From positions 1 through 7,237 of the forward strand of contig MGVM01000112.1 in assembly GCA_001800495.1 (NCBI GenBank): a stretch of 7,237 nucleotides of DNA, given 5' to 3'. Positions 1-5,200 of this stretch are shown piece by piece. The notes below the pieces were generated by a model that was not told the DNA's origin, ran no database searches, and saw only the letters and a program-made list of their open reading frames with translations. The translations under genes were made by a program, and so were the position numbers. How positions within the stretch are numbered: the first letter of the stretch is position 1; each line of letters starts with the position of its first letter. Source of the stretch: Elusimicrobia bacterium RIFOXYB2_FULL_48_7 (GTDB taxonomy: Bacteria; Elusimicrobiota; Endomicrobiia; CG1-02-37-114; XYA2-FULL-39-19).

Positions 1-606
1 GCCCGTGGTGGGGTCGACCAGCACGGAAATGAACGGCAAGCCCGCCTTACTCAACAGCGCGAGCGCCGCGGAAGTCTTCGCCATCTGCATAAGCGAGAAA
101 ATGCTCTCTTCCATCCTGGCGCCGCCGCTTGCCGACGCGATTATGACCGGCAGTTTCTTCTTAATGGCATATTCAACAGCGCGGGTTATCTTTTCTCCCA
201 CCACCGAACCCATACTGCCGCCGCGGAAACTGAAGTCCAGCACGCAAATAACGATCTTATGCGGGCCCATCTGCCCTTCGCCGCTTACAAGGGCCTCGTT
301 CATTTTAAGCTTTTTCCTGGAGGCCTCAAGCTTGCGGGCATAATCCGGGAAATTCAGCACGTCAACCGACCTCATGGAAGCGTCGAGTTCCTTGAAAGAT
401 TTCGGTTCACATAGCAAATCTATCCTTTCATAAGCGCTCATCCTGAAGTAATATCCGCATTTCGGGCAGACATACGCGTTTTTTTCAAGTTCCTTGGCGT
501 AAATTATCACTTCGCATTTCCTGCATTTGGTCCACAAACCGTCGTGGACTGCCACCGGCGTGGGCACTTCGGGAGCGGGTGTTTTTATTTCCTGTTCAAT
601 TGCCAT
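1..606 (-). CDS. accD: Acetyl-CoA carboxylase carboxyltransferase subunit beta (AccD), N-terminal 202 residues, cut by window edge
   Basis: With AccA, this subunit transfers the carboxyl group from carboxybiotin on AccB to acetyl-CoA, giving malonyl-CoA for fatty acid synthesis in the cytoplasm. The frame starts at ATG 606 and stays open to base 1, so the C-terminal part (about 80-90 residues for a usual ~285) is missing. After a proline-rich N-terminus of about 20 residues comes the AccD zinc ribbon, C28-x2-C31-x15-C47-x2-C50, within the typical WTKCRKC...CPKCGYYFR context. The carboxyltransferase (crotonase-like) fold follows, with GGSMGSVVGEKI and SASGGARMEE, which form acyl-CoA and oxyanion-binding parts in this family, and then the start of the VDPTTG motif. 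The start is fixed by AGGAGG four bases upstream and by the usual distance to the zinc ribbon. It overlaps the trpA end by 11 bases, so translation is probably coupled. I am very sure of the family. Confidence 0.96.
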   Translation of the reverse strand, partial: MAIEQEIKTPAPEVPTPVAVHDGLWTKCRKCEVIIYAKELEKNAYVCPKCGYYFRMSAYERIDLLCEPKSFKELDASMRSVDVLNFPDYARKLEASRKKLKMNEALVSGEGQMGPHKIVICVLDFSFRGGSMGSVVGEKITRAVEYAIKKKLPVIIASASGGARMEESIFSLMQMAKTSAALALLSKAGLPFISVLVDPTTG

Positions 607-1405
607 TTGTCCTCCTGTCTAATTCAGCGCGGAAAGGCTTCAAGAATCTTTTTAAGGCTTCGTTAATGGCGGACTGCGTTGGTTTTCCCGTTATCTTGAC
701 AATAGCGGAACCTATAATAACACCGTCAACCAGGTTTTTTACTTTCTTTAACTGCTGAGGGTGCGATATGCCGAACCCCAGCATGAGCGGTTTTTTGGTT
801 TTTCTTCTTATTTCCTTCAGGAATTGTATTATTGACGGATGGAATTCCTTTCTTGGACCCGTGACGCCCGTGATTGAAACCACGTAAACAAACCCGCGGC
901 TTTTTTCCAGTATAAATCCCTGCCTGCTTTTCACTGTTGTCGGTGTTATAAGAAATATCACGGATATATTGTATTTTTTTGACAGATTGATAATCACCCG
1001 GCCTTCTTCCGGCGTGATGTCGGGTATTATCATGCCATCTAATCCCGCTTTAGATGCATCAGCGAAAAACCTTTCTACGCCGTAGCGGTAAACAGGGTTC
1101 AGGTATGTCATTATTATTAACGGTATCTGGCTTGTTTTCCTGATCCTGGAGATTATTTGCAGTATTATCTGCGGCGTCATCCCTCTTTCCAGGGCCTTAT
1201 GGGATGAATGCTGGATAACGGGCCCATCAGCAATGGGGTCGGAGAAAGGCAGTCCCAGCTCAATAATGTCCGTGCCGCTTGACTCAAGGCAGGACACTAT
1301 CTTTTTGGTTGAGCCGATATTCGGGTAACCCGCGGTGATATATGAAATCAGCGCTTTTCTTCCGGTTGCCTTAAGCTTCTTCAGTTTTTTTTCTAATCTA
1401 TTCAT
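596..1405 (-). CDS. trpA: Tryptophan synthase alpha chain (TrpA)
   Basis: TrpA cleaves indole-3-glycerol phosphate to indole and glyceraldehyde 3-phosphate, and passes indole through the tunnel to TrpB in the alpha2-beta2 complex. The 269-residue protein matches the usual length (about 268) and is a complete TIM barrel. The catalytic acids are at the standard positions: E49 in ELGLPFSDP and D60 in ADGP. YITAGYP near residue 22, IIPDITPEE, VSITGVTGPR (mobile loop and phosphate site) and GFGIS are all present. I chose ATG 1405, which overlaps trpB by 8 bases, over an in-frame TTG at 1417 that would add four residues; ATG gives the family's usual N-terminus, with weak GGAAG-type purines upstream. 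There is no tryptophan residue. The last codons hold the accD ribosome binding site. The protein is lysine-rich but has no lesion. Confidence 0.98.
   Translation of the reverse strand: MNRLEKKLKKLKATGRKALISYITAGYPNIGSTKKIVSCLESSGTDIIELGLPFSDPIADGPVIQHSSHKALERGMTPQIILQIISRIRKTSQIPLIIMTYLNPVYRYGVERFFADASKAGLDGMIIPDITPEEGRVIINLSKKYNISVIFLITPTTVKSRQGFILEKSRGFVYVVSITGVTGPRKEFHPSIIQFLKEIRRKTKKPLMLGFGISHPQQLKKVKNLVDGVIIGSAIVKITGKPTQSAINEALKRFLKPFRAELDRRTNGN
611..616 (-). promoter_or_regulatory. accD ribosome binding site inside the trpA 3' end
   Basis: AGGAGG on the minus strand lies four bases before the accD ATG. The same six bases are two consecutive Arg codons (AGG AGG) near the end of trpA. 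It is the strongest Shine-Dalgarno match in the window and fixes the accD start. Ribosomes finishing trpA pass over it, which suggests coupled translation (inference). Confidence 0.8.
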
Positions 1406-2573
1406 TTTCTTCCACAATCCCCGAATCCTTATCCCCCCGCCCGGACAATCCGACTACAACCACATCGCTCTTTTTGAACTTTTTCGCGTTCTTCATCATA
1501 TATGCAATGGCGTGGGTGGACTCAAGAGCCGGGATAATGCCTTCAATTTCCGAAAACAGGTGAAATGCTTTCAAAACTTCCTTGTCAGTCACTGAAACGT
1601 ACTGCGCCCTGCCGCTTTCCTTGTAAAAAGAATGCTCCGGACCTACGCCGGGATAATCCAAACCGGCTGAAATCGAATGAGTGGGCAATATCTGTCCGTG
1701 TTTGTCCTGCAGAATATAAGTTTTTGTGCCATGAAGTATGCCTACCGAACCGGCACCGAGCGTTGATGAATGCTTAGGCGTATTCAGACCGAACCCGCCG
1801 GCTTCAACACCGATGAATTTAACTTTTTTATCATTATAAAACGTAGAGAACAGCCCGATAGAGTTTGACCCCCCGCCGACACAGGCGACCAGGCAATCCG
1901 GCAGGCGCCCTTCAACGCTTAATAACTGCTTCCTTACTTCCTTCCCTATCACGCTTTGGAAATTCCTAACCATAAGCGGGTACGGATGCGGCCCTATGGC
2001 CGACCCGATAACATAAAAAGTATCTTCGACATTAGCCACCCAGTCGCGCATGGCTTCATTTATGGCGTCTTTCAGGGTTTTCGTTCCTGAAGACACCGGC
2101 ACAACTTTTGTCCCCAGCAGTTTCATCCGTTCAACATTCACTGACTGGCGCTTGATGTCTTCCTCGCCCATATAAACTTCGCATTTCAACCCAAAGAGCG
2201 CAGCCGCCGTTGCGGTAGCCACTCCGTGTTGGCCTGCGCCAGTTTCAGCTATGATCCGTGTTTTGCCTATTTCTTTAGCCAGAAGAACCTGTCCAATAGT
2301 ATTGTTTATTTTATGTGAGCCGGTATGGCATAAATCTTCGCGTTTGAAGTAAATTTTTGGGCCTTTTAGCAGATTGGTAAAATTCTGGGCGAAATATAAC
2401 GGGGTGGGCCTGCCTACAAAATCCTTGAGGTAACCGGACAGTTTCTGGTTGAACTTTTTGTCCTTCCTCATGCGGAAATATGTGTCCGTAAGCTCTTCTA
2501 TAGCGTTCATCAGGGTTTCAGGCACGAACCTGCCGCCAAACTTCCCGAAATACCCTTTTTTGTTGGGATTCAT
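1398..2573 (-). CDS. trpB: Tryptophan synthase beta chain (TrpB)
   Basis: TrpB is the PLP enzyme that condenses indole with L-serine to form L-tryptophan. The 391 residues match the main TrpB1 family (about 390-400), not the longer TrpB2 type. Family marks in order are GYFGKFGGRFVPETL at the N-terminus, GRPTPL near 54, the Schiff-base lysine K88 in HTGSHKINN, the catalytic E110 in AETGAGQHG, the glycine-rich phosphate loop CVGGGSNSIG, SAGLDYPGVGPEH, and the C-terminal LSGRGDKD serine that contacts the PLP ring nitrogen. The start is ATG 2573. An in-frame TTG at 2579 would add two residues but is disfavoured. No Shine-Dalgarno is visible, and a good promoter lies immediately upstream, suggesting a leaderless message. 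engB sits upstream; trpA overlaps the 3' end. Confidence 0.98.
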   Translation of the reverse strand: MNPNKKGYFGKFGGRFVPETLMNAIEELTDTYFRMRKDKKFNQKLSGYLKDFVGRPTPLYFAQNFTNLLKGPKIYFKREDLCHTGSHKINNTIGQVLLAKEIGKTRIIAETGAGQHGVATATAAALFGLKCEVYMGEEDIKRQSVNVERMKLLGTKVVPVSSGTKTLKDAINEAMRDWVANVEDTFYVIGSAIGPHPYPLMVRNFQSVIGKEVRKQLLSVEGRLPDCLVACVGGGSNSIGLFSTFYNDKKVKFIGVEAGGFGLNTPKHSSTLGAGSVGILHGTKTYILQDKHGQILPTHSISAGLDYPGVGPEHSFYKESGRAQYVSVTDKEVLKAFHLFSEIEGIIPALESTHAIAYMMKNAKKFKKSDVVVVGLSGRGDKDSGIVEENE

Positions 2574-2581
2574 ATTCAATA

Positions 2582-2610
2582 ATAATACAAAAATCAGAAG
2601 GGATTGTAAA
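2582..2610 (-). promoter_or_regulatory. Predicted sigma70-type promoter for trpB-trpA-accD
   Basis: On the minus strand, TTTACA (2610-2605, 5 of 6 to the -35 consensus) is followed by exactly 17 bases and then TATTAT (2587-2582, 5 of 6 to the -10 consensus). The region is AT-rich. Normal spacing puts transcription start near 2575-2576, only 2-3 bases before the trpB ATG at 2573. It would let trpBA-accD be made independently of the upstream trp genes. This is prediction by eye; AT-rich spacers give chance matches, but the spacing and two 5/6 boxes are good. Confidence 0.55.
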
Positions 2611-2686
2611 GAATTTTATTGAGGATAATTGAGGGTTTTAACAACTTTTTGAAAACTTCATTGTTTGTGATAGAAATGTTGATTTA

Positions 2687-3304
2687 TTACGGCAGGGTTA
2701 CGGAATTCAATTCAAGCAGGCCGGACAAAATCTCCCGCAGTTCCGGTATACCTGTGCCTTTTTTCGCGCTTACCCAGCCAATGTTCTCCGGAGCGCATTT
2801 CAGGCCTTCAGCCAGTTTCCGGCATTGCCCGGAAAAGTTCGGTTGAGCTATCTTGTCAATTTTGTTCGCTGCCACGTAATAGGGCATACCTATGCTGTCT
2901 AACCACATCAGCATTTCACAGTCGATCTTGGTAGCGGATATACTCGCATCCACTAAAACAAAAACAGTTTTCAGCGAAGGCCGGCCGGAAAGATAAAGCT
3001 GAAGCATGTTCTTCCAGTCATTTTGTTCCTTTTTGGAAACAAAAGCCGCAAAACCATATCCCGGCAGGTCAATAATCCATTTGCCGTCTTTTACCGAGAA
3101 TACATTAATCGTACGCGTTCTCCCGGGCACTTTTGAAACCCTTGCTAGATCGCTATCGCCGCAAATAGCGTTTAATAGAGAGCTCTTGCCCGCATTTGAC
3201 CTGCCTACAAAAGCAACTTCCGCCAGTGAATCGCCAAGTTTCTCCGGCGAGCTAGCGCTTTTATGGTATTTTACTTTACTAAAAAAGTCCTTGTTCATAT
3301 TCAT
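2687..3304 (-). CDS. engB: Ribosome biogenesis GTP-binding protein EngB (YihA/YsxC)
   Basis: EngB is a TrmE-Era-EngA-EngB-family GTPase needed for assembly of the large ribosomal subunit. The 205 residues from ATG 3304 match the family (about 195-210). All G motifs are visible: G1 GRSNAGKSS at 34-42 (the usual form has V where A38 is), G2 PGRTRTIN at 60-67, G3 DLPGYG at 79-84, G4 NKID at 147-150 and G5 VSAKKG at 178-183. The start is uncertain by two codons: ATG 3304 has GGGAAG about 10 bases upstream, while ATG 3298 (203 residues) has AAGAGA at closer spacing. The frame stays open to a TTG at 3373, but that 23-residue extension begins inside a palindrome and is not family-like. It sits between trpF and trpB, interrupting a biosynthetic cluster with which it shares no pathway. 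It has four Trp residues, unlike its neighbours. Confidence 0.97.
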   Translation of the reverse strand: MNMNKDFFSKVKYHKSASSPEKLGDSLAEVAFVGRSNAGKSSLLNAICGDSDLARVSKVPGRTRTINVFSVKDGKWIIDLPGYGFAAFVSKKEQNDWKNMLQLYLSGRPSLKTVFVLVDASISATKIDCEMLMWLDSIGMPYYVAANKIDKIAQPNFSGQCRKLAEGLKCAPENIGWVSAKKGTGIPELREILSGLLELNSVTLP

Positions 3305-3359
3305 TCTCTTTTTACTTCCCACACAATTCTGATATTTTCGGGTTACTTTCTTTAAATAT

Positions 3360-3383
3360 CCTTGACCGGTCAAGCGGTCAAGG
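3360..3383. repeat. Perfect 9-bp inverted repeat upstream of engB
   Basis: Arms 3360-3368 (CCTTGACCG) and 3375-3383 (CGGTCAAGG) are perfectly complementary around a 6-base loop. The arms and loop together contain TTGACC-type half-sites three times, including a 14-base palindrome CTTGACCGGTCAAG at 3361-3374. Neither side has a proper T-run, so it is a poor intrinsic terminator. An RNA processing hairpin between trpF and engB or a protein operator for engB are the plausible roles; the sequence does not decide. Confidence 0.6.
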
Positions 3384-3424
3384 TTTCTATTCGGAATGTT
3401 TACTCGGTTGTCTCGTCTTTCTTT

Positions 3425-3453
3425 GTTTTAGGCTTGGTGTACTTTCGTGTCAA
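3425..3453 (-). promoter_or_regulatory. Possible weak promoter for engB
   Basis: A perfect TTGACA (3453-3448) is followed after 17 bases by TAAAAC (3430-3425), which matches the -10 consensus at four positions but lacks the important final T. It lies just past the trpF stop codon, some 120 bases before the engB start, and the hairpin at 3360-3383 lies between. It is suggestive only. Confidence 0.25.
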
Positions 3454-3473
3454 AATGTAGTCTGAAGTTCATA

Positions 3474-4265
3474 TTAAAATGCCTTTGAAGAAGTGATGAA
3501 TTTCTTGACTTTTTCGTAGTCCTTGCGGCGTCGGAGACGTTCTACCCCGCTTGCTACGTCAACGGCAAAGGGCAGGACTTTCTCTATGGCTTCTTCAACG
3601 TTTTCAGGAGTGAGGCCGCCGGCAAGAAATATGGGTTTGTTGTATCTTTTGGCTTCGATGGCTATGTCCCATCCGGAGACGGCGGGCTTTACGCCGGTTT
3701 CTGTCTCTTCGGATGAGGTATTGTCCTGCAATTCAAGCGCATCCTGGGATACGTCTTGCGGGTTTTCTGCCGCGTTTTCGGCAGCCGGCTGAGCATCTTC
3801 TACAGTTTGAGGAAGCGGGGTATTCATTGCTACTCCGGTACCGCCGGGTTCCCCTTCTACGTAGGCGTCCAGCAGGAAATAATCAGCAATGTCCTTGAAG
3901 CGGGCTATGTATCCCAGCGTGCCTTCGCCTTTTACCCTGAACGCTTTTATTATTTTTACGCCAAGCGGCTGGAGCTTTGCCACAAGTTCAGTGCAATATT
4001 CAGGGGTTTCCCTTCCGTGAAGCTGAACAAGCTTTAGGTTGCATTTTTTGGCTGTCTGGGCAATTACAGCCATCTCTTCGTCAACAAAGATGCCCACCGG
4101 GGAGAAGACCGGAGGCAGTTTGGATATGATATCAGCAGCCATCTTCAGGGATACTTTTCTTTTACTGTTTTTGTAGAAGTTGAAGCCTAGGAAGTCCGCG
4201 CCCAGCATGCAGGCCTCGGAGGCGTCCTGGAAGTTTGTGATGCCGCAGATTTTTACTTTGGTCAC
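3474..4265 (-). CDS. trpF: Phosphoribosylanthranilate isomerase (TrpF) with an acidic internal insertion
   Basis: TrpF performs the Amadori rearrangement of phosphoribosylanthranilate to CdRP. The protein is 263 residues against a usual 200-210. The active-site elements are intact: the base C7 in KICGIT, GFNFY near 27-31, VGIFVDE, LVQLHG at 79-84, the acid D133 in FLLDAY, then GGTG at 141-144, the phosphate loop LAGGLTPENV at 214-223 and VASGVE at 237-242. Normally GGTG is followed at once by K-T-F-D-W. Here about 50 residues (roughly 147-198) lie between GGTG and the W199-D200 pair. This segment is rich in A, P, Q, N, E and D, with 11 acidic and one basic residue, and is probably disordered. 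I chose GTG 4265, nine codons inside the longest frame, because GAGGT lies four bases upstream and it gives the standard T-K-V-K-I-C-G-I-T start. Reading frame is continuous, so function is probably kept. Confidence 0.96.
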   Translation of the reverse strand: MTKVKICGITNFQDASEACMLGADFLGFNFYKNSKRKVSLKMAADIISKLPPVFSPVGIFVDEEMAVIAQTAKKCNLKLVQLHGRETPEYCTELVAKLQPLGVKIIKAFRVKGEGTLGYIARFKDIADYFLLDAYVEGEPGGTGVAMNTPLPQTVEDAQPAAENAAENPQDVSQDALELQDNTSSEETETGVKPAVSGWDIAIEAKRYNKPIFLAGGLTPENVEEAIEKVLPFAVDVASGVERLRRRKDYEKVKKFITSSKAF

Positions 4266-4269
4266 AGTT

Positions 4270-4276
4270 ACCTCTC
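4270..4276 (-). promoter_or_regulatory. trpF ribosome binding site deciding a GTG start
   Basis: GAGAGGT on the minus strand ends four bases before GTG 4265. It supports GTG 4265 over the GTG at 4292, which falls in the hairpin-bearing spacer and would add nine residues before the family's usual N-terminus. Confidence 0.6.
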
Positions 4277-4280
4277 TCGT

Positions 4281-4313
4281 GCCCCATGACACGCGCTTAG
4301 AAGCGTATGGGGC
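4281..4313. repeat. Hairpin in the trpC-trpF spacer
   Basis: Seven-base arms GCCCCAT (4281-4287) and ATGGGGC (4307-4313) are perfectly complementary and enclose a smaller CGCT/AGCG stem. In the sense RNA the structure ends four bases before the trpF Shine-Dalgarno (GAGAGGT, 4276-4270). No T-run follows, so it is not a terminator. It could be an RNase processing or stability element, or could affect trpF translation (inference). Confidence 0.5.
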
Positions 4314-4321
4314 TATAAAAG

Positions 4322-5101
4322 TTATACAGATAATTCAATCATTTTGCTTTTGATGTTTTCGGAGCGCATCAGGGTTTCCCCTATCAGCGCCGCGTTGATG
4401 CCGGCTTCCTTCAGCTTGAATATGTCGTATTTTGTTTTAATGCCGCTTTCAGCAACAATTATCTTGCCTTCCGGCAGCTGCTTCTTTATTTTGAGCGTGG
4501 TATTGATGTTAACAGTGAAATCATCCAAGTTCCTGTTGTTGATGCCTATGATGTCAGGGTTCGCCTTGAGTACCTTGTCGATTTCAGATTCATTGTGGAG
4601 TTCCACCAGCGGGGTTATGCCGATGGTTTTGCAAGAAGAGACGAAACTTGAGAGCTGTTCCTGGGTGAGAAGCTCGGCTATCAGCAGGACAGCGTCGGCG
4701 AAGTATGCTCTGGCTTCAAGGATCTGGTATTCGTCAATTACGAAGTCCTTGCGCAGTATTGGCACGCTGACATTGTCATAAACCCTTATCAAGTGGAATA
4801 GGTCGCCGTGGAAGTGTTTTTCCTCTGTGAGCACGGAGATGGCCGCAACCCCTGCGTCAGAGAGCTCTTTAGCCAGCTTGCCCGCCTCGTAAATAGTCCT
4901 GATAATGCCTGCCGATGGCGAAGCTCGTTTTATTTCGCCTATTATGTTGAACCTGTCTTTCCTGGTGATAGCTTCGGTGAAGTTTCTTGCAGGAGGGACT
5001 TTTTTGAGCATTTCCTGCAGCTGCTGGATGGGTGAACGGATTTTCTTCTTTTCTATTTGTTCTTGTTTCTCGGAGAGTATTTGTTGGAGGAAGCCATTCA
5101 T
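4322..5101 (-). CDS. trpC: Indole-3-glycerol phosphate synthase (TrpC)
   Basis: TrpC converts CdRP to indole-3-glycerol phosphate with loss of CO2 and water. The 259 residues match monofunctional IGPS (about 250-270), with no fused TrpF. The usual charged N-terminal helix (LQQILSEKQEQIEKKK) precedes the barrel. Active-site residues follow the known set: E56 and K58 in GEIKRASPSAG, K118 in ILRKDF, E167 in PLVELH, N188 and R190 in GINNRNL, and E218-S219 in VAESGI; IGETLM gives the C-terminal phosphate loop. The ATG at 5101 fits the family N-terminus, but no Shine-Dalgarno is visible before it (the preceding bases on the sense strand are TCTCCCATT). There is no Trp residue. The spacer to trpD contains palindromic repeats and a terminator-like hairpin ending about 20 bases before this start, which may set TrpC levels. 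Confidence 0.98.
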   Translation of the reverse strand: MNGFLQQILSEKQEQIEKKKIRSPIQQLQEMLKKVPPARNFTEAITRKDRFNIIGEIKRASPSAGIIRTIYEAGKLAKELSDAGVAAISVLTEEKHFHGDLFHLIRVYDNVSVPILRKDFVIDEYQILEARAYFADAVLLIAELLTQEQLSSFVSSCKTIGITPLVELHNESEIDKVLKANPDIIGINNRNLDDFTVNINTTLKIKKQLPEGKIIVAESGIKTKYDIFKLKEAGINAALIGETLMRSENIKSKMIELSV

Positions 5102-5121
5102 AATGGGAGATAACCGTCTTG

Positions 5122-5145
5122 AAAAAACCGCCGATAAATCGGCAA
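5122..5145 (-). terminator. Terminator-like hairpin with T-run between trpD and trpC
   Basis: In the sense (minus-strand) RNA a 7-bp stem, five Watson-Crick pairs plus two G-U pairs at its base, with a UUUA loop (5128-5145) is followed immediately by six U (5127-5122). This is the form of an intrinsic terminator. The stem is short, so partial termination within the operon is more plausible than full. It is formed by one of the local palindromic repeats. Confidence 0.45.
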
Positions 5146-5180
5146 CTACATTATTCGCCGGCTAAAGCCAGCGGCTACAA
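5130..5180. repeat. Two palindromic repeat units in the trpD-trpC spacer
   Basis: Unit 1 is the perfect palindrome GCCGATAAATCGGC (5130-5143) followed by AACTACAT. Unit 2 (5156-5173) has stem arms CGCCGGC and GCCAGCG around TAAA, followed by GCTACAA. Read on the minus strand, both begin TGTAG and carry a TTTA loop. Unit 2 has one position that is C-A on the plus strand but G-U in minus-strand RNA, so the pairing is kept in the sense transcript. Related units occur at 6241-6307. Confidence 0.7.
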
Positions 5181-5200
5181 GTTTGTGGACAGCAAAGAAA

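Noticed and set aside
5..343. Plus-strand open frame of 112 codons over accD
   Set aside because: It is antisense to a clearly conserved AccD frame, has no ribosome binding site and no recognisable family; a shadow ORF.
2640..2665. AT-rich inverted sequence after engB, considered as its terminator
   Set aside because: Only five outer A/T-rich pairs form (AACAA/TTGTT), the interior pairs poorly and no T-run follows.
3305..3373. Longer EngB starting at TTG 3373
   Set aside because: The 23 extra residues begin inside the palindrome, are not EngB-like, and two ATG codons lie at the normal start.
3400..3453. Short K/T/E-rich open stretch (TTG start, 17 residues) between trpF and engB
   Set aside because: It looks like a protein tail (YTKPKTKKDETTE) but is too short, has no Shine-Dalgarno and the frame is closed shortly upstream. 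A decayed gene end is possible but cannot be supported.
3474..4265. Possibility that trpF is a broken or fused gene because it is over-long
   Set aside because: The frame is continuous, all active-site motifs are present on both sides of the extra segment, and the extra segment has no recognisable domain; an insertion explains it best.
4344..4781. Plus-strand open frame of 145 codons over trpC
   Set aside because: It mirrors the coding strand of a well-conserved TrpC; the hydrophobic, serine-rich translation is what antisense of a TIM barrel gives.
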